NCBI GenBank assembly: GCA_023254015.1
Contig: JALQYS010000119.1
Coordinates: 1-22,827, forward strand
Direction of reading: 5' to 3'
Source: Paracoccaceae bacterium
GTDB taxonomy: Bacteria; Pseudomonadota; Alphaproteobacteria; Rhodobacterales; Rhodobacteraceae
DNA length: 22,827 bases
Positions 1 through 7,921 of the stretch are shown here, piece by piece (position 1 is the stretch's first letter; every line of letters starts with the position of its first letter). The position numbers and the translations under genes were made by a program. Under the pieces are notes generated by a model, which searched no databases, was not told the DNA's origin, and was given only the letters and a program-made list of their open reading frames with translations.

Positions 1-22
1 CGGACATCTGGGAAGGATCGCG

Positions 23-2023
23 ATGAAACCTGCAGTCATCGAGCATGTCTGGATCACCATGCGCGACGGATGCCGGCTCAGCGCGCGTCTGTGGCTGCCG
101 CAGGGTATGACCGGACCGGCGGCGCCGGCGGTTCTGGAATATATCCCCTACCGCAAACGCGATGGAACCCGTGGCCGCGACGAACCGATGCACGGCTATT
201 TTGCCGAGAACGGTTTCGCCTCGATCCGCGTCGACATGCGCGGCACCGGCGAATCCGAAGGACTGATGGCCGACGAATATCTGGCGCAGGAACAAGAGGA
301 TGCGCTGGACGTCATCGCCTGGATCGCGGCGCAGCCCTGGTGCAGCGGCGCGGTGGGCATGATGGGAAAAAGCTGGGGCGGTTTCAACAGCCTGCAAGTG
401 GCCGCCCGCCGCCCGCCGGCCCTGAAGGCGATCATCACCGTCTATTCCACCGATGACCGCTTCCGTGATGACATCCATTACATGGGGGGGTGCCTGCTGA
501 CCGATAACCTGTGGTGGGGCAGCATCATGCTGGCCTATCAGGCCCGCCCCCTGGACCCGGTGGTCGTGGGAGAAAGCTGGCGTCAGGACTGGCTGGCCCG
601 GCTGGATGCGATGCCGTTCTTCCCGGCGGTCTGGACCGCGCACCAAAGCTATGACGCCTATTGGCGCCACGGGTCGGTGCAAGAGGACTGGTCGGCGATC
701 CAATGCCCCGTGCTGGCTGTCGGCGGCTGGGCTGACAGCTATACAAACACCGTGCCGCGGCTTCTGGAAAACCTTCAGGTTCCGCGGCGTGGCATCATCG
801 GGCCCTGGGGGCATATCTATCCGCAGGACGGCGCACCCGGCCCGGCAATCGGCTTTCTGCAAGAGGCGCTGCGCTGGTGGAAACACTGGCTTTTGGGCGA
901 AGAGACCGGCGTGATGGATGACCCCATGCTGCGCGCCTATGTCAATGACGCCGTGGTGCCAACGGGGTCGCGCCCGCAGCAGCCCGGCCGTTGGGTGGCC
1001 GAAGCCAGTTGGCCCAGCCCGAACATCCAGGCCCGCACCCTGCATTTGGGCGGCCAGGGCGAGCTGTCCGCCACCCCCGTCGCCGGAGCGCAGCGGCAGA
1101 TCCGCTCGCCTTTGTGGCATGGGCAGGCCTGCGGCGAATGGATGGCCACCGGCTGCCCCGGCGAAATGCCGATTGACCAACGGGTTGACGATGGCGGCGC
1201 CCTTGTTTTTGAAACCGCGCCCCTGACCGAGACGATCGAGGTGCTTGGCGCGCCGGAAATCGACCTGATGCTGGCGGCCGATGCGCCGGTGGCGCAGGTG
1301 GTGGTCCGGCTTTGCGATGTCTTGCCCTCGGGCGAGGTGCTGCGCGTCAGTTTCCAGGTGCTGAACCTGACCCATCGCAAGGGCCATGACCGGCCCGAAC
1401 CCATGGTGCCGGGTCAGTTCGAGCGCGTGAAGGTCACGCTGAACGCCTGCGGTCACAGCTTTGCGCCGGGCCATCGCATCCGCGTTTCGGTCGCCACCAG
1501 CTATTGGCCGCTGATCTGGCCGGGGCCAAGCCTTGCCACGCTGACGCTGGACACGGCGGCCTCGGCCCTGCGCCTGCCGTGCCGGGCGGGGGGGGATGCC
1601 TCGGTGCCGATGCTGCCGGCGCTGCATGGCACCGATGCGCCCACAACGCAGGTGGACCCGGGCCGCATCGCCCGCTCGTCGCAGATCGACCATCTGACCG
1701 GCGAATTCGTCTACGTCACCGAAGGCGAGGGCGGCCTCTTCGGCGAAGGGGTGCTGCGGTTTGACGACATTGACACCACACTGGCGCACAGCCTGCGGCG
1801 CGAGTTCCGCATCCGCCCCGATGACCCGCTATCAGCCCGCTATCAGCTGACGCAAAGCTACGAGATGGGCCGCGAAGGCTGGCTCAGCAGAACCGAGACC
1901 CAGACAGTCATGACAGCTCAGGCCGACAGTTTCACCCTGACCTGCGCCATGACGGTAAAGGAAAACGGCAAGACCATCTGGTCGCGCGACTGGTCGGAAA
2001 AGGTGCCGCGCAGGCTGATCTGA
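23..2023 (+). CDS. CocE/NonD family serine hydrolase (copy 1 of a tandem pair)
   Basis: This 666-residue alpha/beta hydrolase belongs to the CocE/NonD (X-Pro dipeptidyl-peptidase S15-like) family, whose members cleave esters or amides through a Ser-Asp-His triad. The nucleophile elbow GKSWGG places Ser117, GGWADSY gives Asp238 and GPWGHIY gives His264. Residues 1 to about 310 form the hydrolase with its cap. The following stretch to about residue 540 resembles the family's C-terminal jelly roll, and about 110 further residues form an extra C-terminal beta-rich segment shared with the next gene. There is no signal peptide, so a cytoplasmic enzyme is expected. The ATG at 23 is preceded by GGAAGG at a suitable distance. 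The gene is followed 99 bases later by a paralogue in the same orientation. The substrate is unknown; cocaine esterase, glutaryl-7-ACA acylase and amino-acid ester hydrolases are only distant relatives. Family assignment is firm, function is open. Confidence 0.93.
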   Translation: MKPAVIEHVWITMRDGCRLSARLWLPQGMTGPAAPAVLEYIPYRKRDGTRGRDEPMHGYFAENGFASIRVDMRGTGESEGLMADEYLAQEQEDALDVIAWIAAQPWCSGAVGMMGKSWGGFNSLQVAARRPPALKAIITVYSTDDRFRDDIHYMGGCLLTDNLWWGSIMLAYQARPLDPVVVGESWRQDWLARLDAMPFFPAVWTAHQSYDAYWRHGSVQEDWSAIQCPVLAVGGWADSYTNTVPRLLENLQVPRRGIIGPWGHIYPQDGAPGPAIGFLQEALRWWKHWLLGEETGVMDDPMLRAYVNDAVVPTGSRPQQPGRWVAEASWPSPNIQARTLHLGGQGELSATPVAGAQRQIRSPLWHGQACGEWMATGCPGEMPIDQRVDDGGALVFETAPLTETIEVLGAPEIDLMLAADAPVAQVVVRLCDVLPSGEVLRVSFQVLNLTHRKGHDRPEPMVPGQFERVKVTLNACGHSFAPGHRIRVSVATSYWPLIWPGPSLATLTLDTAASALRLPCRAGGDASVPMLPALHGTDAPTTQVDPGRIARSSQIDHLTGEFVYVTEGEGGLFGEGVLRFDDIDTTLAHSLRREFRIRPDDPLSARYQLTQSYEMGREGWLSRTETQTVMTAQADSFTLTCAMTVKENGKTIWSRDWSEKVPRRLI

Positions 2024-2053
2024 CCCAAGGCTTTTCCCTGACAACCCACAGTT

Positions 2054-2075
2054 CCCGGCGCAGCCCCGCGCCGGG
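2054..2075 (+). terminator. Intergenic GC hairpin between the two CocE genes
   Basis: A perfect 8-bp stem (CCCGGCGC at 2054-2061 with GCGCCGGG at 2068-2075) and a 6-base loop lie in the 99-base gap between the tandem hydrolases. Only a weak T stretch (ATTT) follows, so it may be a leaky terminator or an mRNA-stabilising processing element rather than a full stop. This is structure seen in the sequence; its role is inferred. Confidence 0.4.
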
Positions 2076-2122
2076 GCCATTTCCTCTGCACGCCCGATTT
2101 CGCCCAGACGAGGTAAGGGACC

Positions 2123-4135
2123 ATGACAACCTTTGCGACTGATCAGATCACTGTCATCGAGCATCTTGTGATCCCCATGCCAGACGGGCGCAAGCTGTCG
2201 GCCCGGGTCTGGCAGCCGGTCACTGCCACGCCGCTGCCGGTGGTGCTGGAATATATCCCCTATCGCAAACGCGATGTGACCCGCTATCGCGACGAGCCGA
2301 TGCATGGCTATTTTGCCCGGATGGGCTATGTCGCGGTGCGGCTGGATCTTGCCGGGTCGGGCGATTCCGAAGGCGTGCTGACGGATGAATACGCGCTGCA
2401 GGAACAGGATGACGCCGTGGCGGCCATCGACTGGCTTGCCCGGCAGCCCTGGTGCAACGGCGCGGTCGGCATGATCGGCAAATCCTGGGGTGGGTTCAAC
2501 TGCCTGCAGATCGCCGCGCGCCGCCCGCCGGCCTTGCGCGCGATCATTCCGGTCGCCGCCACCGATGACCGGTATTCCGACGACATCCATTTCATGGGCG
2601 GTTGCCTGATGGTTGACGGGCTGGACTGGGGCGCGGTGCTGCAGACCTTCCTGCCGCGCCCTCCTGACCCGGTGCTTGTCGGCGCGGCTTGGCGTGAGAT
2701 CTGGCAGCAACGCCTGGAAGGGCTGACCTGCCCGCTGGAACAATGGCTGACCCATCAGCGCCGTGACGACTATTGGCGTCATGGGTCTATCTGCGAGGAT
2801 TACGGCGCAATCACCGCCGCCACGCTGCTGGTCGGGGGGTGGGTTGATGGCTATCGCACCGCGCTTTTGCGCATGGCCGAACGGCTTACCTGCCCGGTGA
2901 AGTGCATCATGGGGCCCTGGGCGCATGTCTATCCGCATGATGGCGTGCCGGGCCCCCAGATCGGTTTTCTGCAAGAGGCGGTGCGCTGGTTTGACCATTT
3001 CCTGAAAGGTGTCGAAAATGGCGTGATGGCGGAACCGAAGCTGCGTGCCTTCATTCAGGACAGCACGCCGCCGCGCACCCATCATGAACATCGTGACGGG
3101 CGCTGGATCGGCGAACGTGACTGGCCCTCGCCAGAGGTGCGCGGCCATGACCTGCACCTGACCGACGCCGGTCTGCACGAAGCACCAGCCCCGCTGTCGC
3201 CAACGCCGGTGCCTTACAACCTTGTCGTCGGCCAATTCGGAGGGGATTGGGGCGCGATCGCAATGCCGCACGAGCAAGCGCCCGACCAGCGCCATGACGA
3301 TGCGCTTTCGCTGTGCTTTGACGGTCCGCCCCTGACGGCACCGATCGAGATCCTTGGCAATGCCGTGTTGAGGCTGCGGGTGGCGGCCGACCGTCCGCTG
3401 GCGATGCTGGCGGTGCGCCTGAATGAAATCCGGCCGGATGGGGCCGTGGTCAAACTGGCGACCGGCTTTCTGAACCTTGCCCATCGCGGCGGCAGCGCCG
3501 CGCCAGAGCCCCTGGAGCCCGGAGTCTGGGTGGACGCCACGGTGCAACTCAGCGCGATCGGCTGCCGCATTCCGGCCGGACATCGCCTGCGGGTTTCGCT
3601 TTCGCCAAGCTATTGGCCGGTTGTCTGGCCTTCACCAGAGGTCGTGGCGCTGCAGGTCGCCGGACCCGCGGTCTTGACGGTGCCGCTGCGGCAGGCAAGG
3701 GACGAACCCTGCGTAACCTTCCAGCCGCGCGAAACCGCGGGCCGGGTTGAACTGGTCAACCTGCACAAGGGCCGCGAATTTGCCCGCAGCACCGAATTCG
3801 ACCCGGTTCGCAATCAGGTCACCCGCAGGCTGGCCGGAACCGGCGGCTATGGCGCCGAAGGGTCCAACCTGATCCCCGATGTCGGGCTGGTCATGGTGAA
3901 TGATGCCTGGCGCCAGCACAGGATCACCCTTGACGACCCCTGCAGCCCGGTCTGCGAGTTTCACCAGACCAACGCCTTTCAGCGTGAAGGCTGGGATATC
4001 CGGGTCGAGTCACGGGTACGGGTGACCTCGACCTCGGACAGCTTTGTCCTGGCCTGCGATGTGGATGTTTTCGAAAATGACGCCCGCGTCCTGTGCAAAA
4101 GCTGGAACCGCGAGATTCCGCGCGACTGCGTCTGA
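2123..4135 (+). CDS. CocE/NonD family serine hydrolase (copy 2 of a tandem pair)
   Basis: This 670-residue paralogue of the preceding hydrolase keeps the same architecture. The nucleophile elbow GKSWGG gives Ser121, GGWVDGY gives Asp242 and GPWAHVY gives His268; the jelly-roll region and the extra C-terminal segment follow. Near-identical blocks such as EYIPYRKRD, RDEPMHGYF and AARRPPAL show that the pair arose by tandem duplication. The cap segment between the nucleophile and the Asp (about residues 150-225) differs more, which suggests a changed substrate pocket. The ATG at 2123 follows a GAGG/AAGGGA purine tract. No signal peptide is visible. Its stop is only 2 bases from the stop of the oppositely oriented LysR gene, so the two genes are tail-to-tail and share a strong hairpin. 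Function beyond hydrolase is not determinable. Confidence 0.93.
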   Translation: MTTFATDQITVIEHLVIPMPDGRKLSARVWQPVTATPLPVVLEYIPYRKRDVTRYRDEPMHGYFARMGYVAVRLDLAGSGDSEGVLTDEYALQEQDDAVAAIDWLARQPWCNGAVGMIGKSWGGFNCLQIAARRPPALRAIIPVAATDDRYSDDIHFMGGCLMVDGLDWGAVLQTFLPRPPDPVLVGAAWREIWQQRLEGLTCPLEQWLTHQRRDDYWRHGSICEDYGAITAATLLVGGWVDGYRTALLRMAERLTCPVKCIMGPWAHVYPHDGVPGPQIGFLQEAVRWFDHFLKGVENGVMAEPKLRAFIQDSTPPRTHHEHRDGRWIGERDWPSPEVRGHDLHLTDAGLHEAPAPLSPTPVPYNLVVGQFGGDWGAIAMPHEQAPDQRHDDALSLCFDGPPLTAPIEILGNAVLRLRVAADRPLAMLAVRLNEIRPDGAVVKLATGFLNLAHRGGSAAPEPLEPGVWVDATVQLSAIGCRIPAGHRLRVSLSPSYWPVVWPSPEVVALQVAGPAVLTVPLRQARDEPCVTFQPRETAGRVELVNLHKGREFARSTEFDPVRNQVTRRLAGTGGYGAEGSNLIPDVGLVMVNDAWRQHRITLDDPCSPVCEFHQTNAFQREGWDIRVESRVRVTSTSDSFVLACDVDVFENDARVLCKSWNREIPRDCV

Positions 4136-4137
4136 CA

Positions 4138-5079
4138 TCACGGGCTGCCCGCCGCCTGGCCTCGGGCAGCCCGGATCAGGAACTCGGCCAGACAAGAGGC
4201 CTCGGCGGTCGTCGCGGCCTGGGCGTCACGGCACAAGTAATAGCCCCGGTTGGTCCGCAACACGTCCCTTGAAAGCGGCACCAGTCGGCCCGCCGCAAGC
4301 TCTCCTTGCAACAGGGCGACGCTGCCAAGGGCAATGCCCTCGCCGCGCAGCGCCTCGCCGATGGTCTGCGAATAGGTGCTGCACATCTTGTTCGGCCAAT
4401 CGGCCATCCGCCCCCCATCGACGCCCGCAAACCAGACCCGCCAATCCACCCAGTCGGGGGAACCGCGCAGATAGTTCAGGATCGGTGGCCCGTCCGGTCT
4501 TGCCAGATCCGCAAAGCGCCCGGACGGATCAGCGCCAAGCTGCCTTGCCAGTTCGGGCGAAGCCATCGGTGTCATCTCTTCATCCAGCAGCCTTGTGCAA
4601 TGCCAGCCCGGAATGTCGCCATCGCTGTAAAGCACAAGCAGATCATTGCCATCAGCCAAGAGCGCACTGGTGTTGTCAGAGGTGGTCAGCCGGGTCGGGC
4701 AGGCATCGCCTGACAGGCCAAAGGCCTGCAGCTGCGGGGCCAGCCAGAACATGCCCACCACCGTATTTGCCGCGATCGAAAGTGGCCTTCGGGCATTCTC
4801 ACGCAGATTGCTCAGCCCCATCCGCAGGAATTCCAGCGCCATCGCGACCGAGTGGTACAGCCGCTCGCCTCCTTCCGTGGTTTGCAGCCGCGTGCCGTGC
4901 CGCAAGAAAAGCGGCTCTCCCACCCAAAGCTCCAGCTGGCGAATGCGCTTGCTGACCGCCGCCTGTGACACATGCAATTCTTCCGCGCAGGCGGTGAAGC
5001 TGCCCCGACGATGGGCCGCTTCGAAAAAGATCAGCAGATCAAGCGGGGGCAGGGAGGTGCGATATTTCTTCATAACCAT
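4138..5079 (-). CDS. LysR family transcriptional regulator (GcvA-like)
   Basis: The 313-residue product has a typical LysR N-terminal winged helix-turn-helix (about residues 8-68, containing FFEAAHRRGSFTACAEELHVSQAAVSKRIRQLE) and a C-terminal periplasmic-binding-protein-like effector domain from about residue 95. The LPPLDLLIFFEAA opening is typical of the GcvA branch. It is convergent with the second CocE hydrolase and divergent from the dehydrogenase/GMC operon, the classic arrangement for an LTTR controlling its divergent neighbour. Two candidate start codons (5079 and 5073, MVMKK) lie close together; neither has a clear Shine-Dalgarno, and both overlap a 15-bp palindrome, which suggests autoregulation. 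The inducer is unknown. Regulation of the CocE pair is possible but not shown. Confidence 0.93.
   Translation of the reverse strand: MVMKKYRTSLPPLDLLIFFEAAHRRGSFTACAEELHVSQAAVSKRIRQLELWVGEPLFLRHGTRLQTTEGGERLYHSVAMALEFLRMGLSNLRENARRPLSIAANTVVGMFWLAPQLQAFGLSGDACPTRLTTSDNTSALLADGNDLLVLYSDGDIPGWHCTRLLDEEMTPMASPELARQLGADPSGRFADLARPDGPPILNYLRGSPDWVDWRVWFAGVDGGRMADWPNKMCSTYSQTIGEALRGEGIALGSVALLQGELAAGRLVPLSRDVLRTNRGYYLCRDAQAATTAEASCLAEFLIRAARGQAAGSP
4141..4173. terminator. Bidirectional hairpin at the cocE2/lysR convergence
   Basis: A perfect 11-bp inverted repeat (CGGGCTGCCCG at 4141-4151, CGGGCAGCCCG at 4163-4173, 11-base loop) begins 5 bases after the cocE2 stop and lies inside the last codons of the convergent LysR gene. 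Being palindromic it would fold in both transcripts. No U-tract follows on either strand, so classical intrinsic termination is uncertain, but position and strength fit a shared 3'-end structure. Confidence 0.55.
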
Positions 5080-5086
5080 TGGTTAT
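5072..5086. promoter_or_regulatory. LysR-type operator, box 1 (15-bp palindrome)
   Basis: ATAACCATTGGTTAT is a perfect dyad with 7-bp arms around one central base. It contains the LTTR signature T-N11-A (T5073 and A5085). It overlaps the start codon of the LysR gene and lies about 87 bases before the start of the divergent dehydrogenase, consistent with a recognition site and with autorepression. Binding by this particular regulator is inferred. Confidence 0.6.
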
Positions 5087-5101
5087 TGAGATAGGGGATA
5101 A
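5083..5101. promoter_or_regulatory. LysR-type operator, box 2 (TTAT-N11-ATAA)
   Basis: TTAT at 5083-5086 and ATAA at 5098-5101 form a second T-N11-A interrupted dyad that overlaps the end of box 1. Two adjacent boxes match the usual LTTR layout of a recognition site plus an activation site nearer the target promoter, here that of the dehydrogenase gene starting at 5173. The dyad is short, so chance is possible. Confidence 0.4.
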
Positions 5102-5172
5102 TTTGCAATCTTCCCTTGCCGCCCCACCCTGCGCATCCTTGTTGCCGCAGACCATGGCAACGGGGGAAAAAG

Positions 5173-6099
5173 ATGCGTGTCGGGTTCATCGGGTTGGGCA
5201 TGATGGGGCGCAATGCGGCGCTGAATGTCGCGCGCAAGGGCTTTGAAATGGTGGTCTACGATATCCGCCCGGACGCGATGTTGCCGCTGATCGACAAGGG
5301 CGCGGCCCCGGCCAGCACCCCGGCCGAGGTGCTGGGGCGGGTGGATGTGGTGGTGACGATGGTCTTTGGCCCGAAAGAGATCGAGGCCGTGCTGCGCGGC
5401 ACGGATGGGTTCCTGTCCACCGACTGCACCGGCAAGATCTGGATCGACCTGACCACCAGCCGGCCGCAGCTGATGCGCGACCTTGGGGCAGAGTTCCGGG
5501 CGCGGGGCGGGGTGGCAATCGACGCGCCGGTCACCGGTTCGGTCGACTCGGCCATCCGCGGTGACATGCTGATGTTCGTCGGCGGCGAAGAGGGCGAGAT
5601 CGAGCGCGCCCGCCCGGTGATCGAGGCCATGGGTGAAATCCGCAAGGTCGGCGCGCATGGCAACGGCTATGTCGCCAAGCTGGTGAACAATCAGCTCTGG
5701 AAGATCCACGCCGCCGCGATTGGCGAGGCGATGGTGACGGCCAAGCTTGCAGGCCTTGATCCCAAGGTCTGGTGGGACGTGATGAAAGGGGGCGCGGCCG
5801 ACAGTTTCGTGCTGCAACATGATGTGCCGTCGATCTTTGCGGGGCATTACGATCCTTCCTTCCCGATCGCGCTGTGCCTGAAAGATCTGGGCCTGATCGA
5901 GGAATTGATGACCGAAACCGGAACCCGCAACGAACTTACCCGCGCAACGCATGACCGCTTCAAGGAGGCTGCCGCGCGCTATGGCACCGACGCGGGCGAA
6001 ATGACGGTGTGCAAGGTGATCGAAGACGATGCCGGCGTGGAATTGCGGGTGGCAGGCGACTGGATCGCGCCGTGGGAAGTTCAACCGCCCACGGCCTGA
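5173..6099 (+). CDS. NAD-dependent beta-hydroxyacid dehydrogenase (3-hydroxyisobutyrate dehydrogenase-like)
   Basis: The 308-residue product belongs to the 6-phosphogluconate/3-hydroxyisobutyrate dehydrogenase superfamily, which oxidises short beta-hydroxyacids to semialdehydes or oxoacids. The N-terminal Rossmann motif GLGMMG is at residues 7-12. Asp30 at the end of the second strand (VVYDIRPDA) suggests NAD rather than NADP. The substrate motif DAPVTGSVDSA is at 118-128, and the catalytic lysine is Lys169 in GYVAKLVNNQLW. A later KDLGL motif at 237-241 is also conserved. The ATG at 5173 is chosen because the protein then begins directly at the Rossmann strand and an AAAAAG-rich purine tract precedes it; an upstream in-frame ATG at 5116 would add 19 unlikely residues. 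The gene lies 46 bases before the GMC oxidoreductase and is probably co-transcribed with it. The true substrate may be a tartronate-like or hydroxyisobutyrate-like acid; this is not resolved. Confidence 0.92.
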   Translation: MRVGFIGLGMMGRNAALNVARKGFEMVVYDIRPDAMLPLIDKGAAPASTPAEVLGRVDVVVTMVFGPKEIEAVLRGTDGFLSTDCTGKIWIDLTTSRPQLMRDLGAEFRARGGVAIDAPVTGSVDSAIRGDMLMFVGGEEGEIERARPVIEAMGEIRKVGAHGNGYVAKLVNNQLWKIHAAAIGEAMVTAKLAGLDPKVWWDVMKGGAADSFVLQHDVPSIFAGHYDPSFPIALCLKDLGLIEELMTETGTRNELTRATHDRFKEAAARYGTDAGEMTVCKVIEDDAGVELRVAGDWIAPWEVQPPTA

Positions 6100-6145
6100 G
6101 CCGTCGCACGATCACCACAAGACCAACGGGAAAAGGGCCGGTCGG

Positions 6146-7789
6146 ATGCGGTCGGAATATGACTATATCATCGTGGGTGCAGGCACCGCCGGTTGCGTGC
6201 TGGCTCATCGGCTGTCCGAGGACGGGCGCTATTCGGTGGCGCTTTTGGAACACGGGGGCGACGATCGCAGCTGGATCCTGCAGATGCCGGCCGGACTGCG
6301 CTCGGCCTTCAAGCCGACCAGCAAGTATAACTACTGGTTCAAGACCACGCCGCAGCGCCATCTGAATGGGCGCGCGTTGGATCAGCCGCGGGGCAAGGCG
6401 CTCGGCGGGTCATCCTCGATCAACGGGATGACCTTTCTGCGCGGCAATCCGCTGGATTACGACAATTGGGCAAACGACGAAGGCTGCACCGGCTGGTCCT
6501 TTGCCGACTGTCTGCCCTATTTCAAGAAATTCGAACGCCAGAAGGGGGCGACCGGCCAGATGCGCGGCACGGAGGGTCCGGTTGCCGTCAAGGTGCAAGA
6601 AAGCCTAAGCCCGCTGAACGCCGCCTTACTTGCTGCGGGACAGCAAGCGGGCCATGCCTTCACCTCGGATGTGAACGGTTATCAGCAAGAGGGCGTCAGC
6701 CGGTTCGAGATGACGGTGGAAAACGGCTATCGGATGAGCGCTGCGCGCGCCTATCTGCATCTTCAGCCGCGCAAGGCGACGCTTGATATCCTGACCGGGG
6801 CCAAGGTCTTGCGGGTCTTGCTGCAAAAGGGCCGCGCCAGCGGGGTGGAGCTGTCGCACCGCGGCCAGATCAGGCAGTTGGCCGCCGCGCGCGAGGTCAT
6901 CATGGCGGCCGGCGTCTTTGGCACACCGCAGATCCTGATGCTGTCCGGCATCGGGCCGGCCCGGCATCTGGCCAGCCACGGCATCCCGGTGCTTTGCGAT
7001 GCGCCCATGCTTGGGGAAAACCTGCATGACCATATCGAGGCACATATTCAGGTGGAAACCGATCAGCCGGTTTCCCTGAACAAGTATCTCAAACCGCATC
7101 TGATGCTCTGGGCCGGCCTGCAGTGGTTCGGCTGGAAGGGCGGGGTTGCGGCGGTCAACCAGTGCCATGTCGGCGCCTTCCTGCGCAGCGACGCGGCGGT
7201 TAGCCATCCGAACATCCAGTTCCATTTCTTCCCGGTCTTCTTTGGCCCGAACTGGATCCCGGATCCGGCGAAGAACGGCTACCGGCTGGGCGCCGGACCG
7301 ATGCGCCCGGAAAGTCGCGGCAGTTTGCGCCTGGCATCGGCAGATCCCGCCGACGCGCCCCTGATCGACCCGAACTATCTGGCGACCGAGCGCGACCGGC
7401 TTGAAATGCGGCAGGGCCTGAAGATGGGGCGCGAATTGCTGGCGCAGGCGGCCTTCAAGCCATTCCACCGCCGCGAGGATCTGCCAGGCGCCGCAGTCCG
7501 ATCGGATTCCGATCTGGACGCTTTCATCCGCGAGGATGCCTCGTCGGCCTATCACCCCTGCGGCACGGCGCGGATGGGCGCGGATGGCGATGATCGGGCA
7601 GTGGTGGACCTGCAGCTGCGCTTTCGCGGCATCGACGGGTTGCGCATCGTCGATGCCTCGATCATCCCGGCCGTTCCCAGCGCCAATATCAACGCCTGCG
7701 TCTTCATGATTGCCGAAAAGGCCGCCGACATGATCTTGCAGCGCAAGGCTCTGCCCGCCGAGAACCTGCCCTATCACAAGGCGTTCTGA
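6146..7789 (+). CDS. GMC family FAD-dependent alcohol/choline-type oxidoreductase
   Basis: The 547-residue product is a glucose-methanol-choline oxidoreductase that oxidises an alcohol with FAD as acceptor. The FAD-binding GAGTAG is at 11-16 (after YDYIIV), GMC signature 1 PRGKALGGSSSINGM at 81-95 and signature 2 GVFGTPQILMLSGIGP at 256-271. The C-terminal catalytic pair is His470 (SSAYHPCGTARMG) and Asn514 (SANINA), 44 residues apart as in choline oxidase-type enzymes. Length is normal. The start at 6146 puts the FAD motif at the usual place; an upstream in-frame start at 6029 would overlap the preceding gene and add 39 non-conserved residues. No signal peptide is present. It resembles choline dehydrogenases, but no betaine aldehyde dehydrogenase lies nearby, so choline as substrate is doubtful; a polyol, PEG-like or other alcohol is equally possible. 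Confidence 0.93.
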   Translation: MRSEYDYIIVGAGTAGCVLAHRLSEDGRYSVALLEHGGDDRSWILQMPAGLRSAFKPTSKYNYWFKTTPQRHLNGRALDQPRGKALGGSSSINGMTFLRGNPLDYDNWANDEGCTGWSFADCLPYFKKFERQKGATGQMRGTEGPVAVKVQESLSPLNAALLAAGQQAGHAFTSDVNGYQQEGVSRFEMTVENGYRMSAARAYLHLQPRKATLDILTGAKVLRVLLQKGRASGVELSHRGQIRQLAAAREVIMAAGVFGTPQILMLSGIGPARHLASHGIPVLCDAPMLGENLHDHIEAHIQVETDQPVSLNKYLKPHLMLWAGLQWFGWKGGVAAVNQCHVGAFLRSDAAVSHPNIQFHFFPVFFGPNWIPDPAKNGYRLGAGPMRPESRGSLRLASADPADAPLIDPNYLATERDRLEMRQGLKMGRELLAQAAFKPFHRREDLPGAAVRSDSDLDAFIREDASSAYHPCGTARMGADGDDRAVVDLQLRFRGIDGLRIVDASIIPAVPSANINACVFMIAEKAADMILQRKALPAENLPYHKAF

Positions 7790-7802
7790 CGTCGCGCCGC
7801 GG

Positions 7803-7832
7803 TCAGGGCAGGCCAAGGAACGCAAGCCCTGA
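7803..7832 (+). terminator. Weak hairpin after the GMC gene
   Basis: TCAGGGC (7803-7809) pairs with GCCCTGA (7826-7832) around a 16-base loop in the gap between the GMC gene and the AcoR-like regulator. There is no T-run. It covers the earliest possible ATG of the regulator (7832), which slightly favours a downstream start for that gene. Low confidence as a terminator. Confidence 0.25.
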
Positions 7833-7921
7833 TGCCAAACCGCGCAACGCGTCTGCGACCAAGGGAGCATTGCCTGATCTTCACGACGGCCGTAGGCTCG
7901 GACGTCATGAATGTGAGGAAC

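Noticed and set aside
1832..3583. 583-codon open frame on the minus strand across both CocE genes
   Set aside because: It is antisense to two clear paralogous hydrolases, its composition is unlike a folded protein, and no domain is visible.
5083..5111. Sigma-70-like TTATTG-N17-CAATCT promoter for the dehydrogenase operon
   Set aside because: The match to -35/-10 consensus is too weak to call in GC-rich DNA without start-site data.
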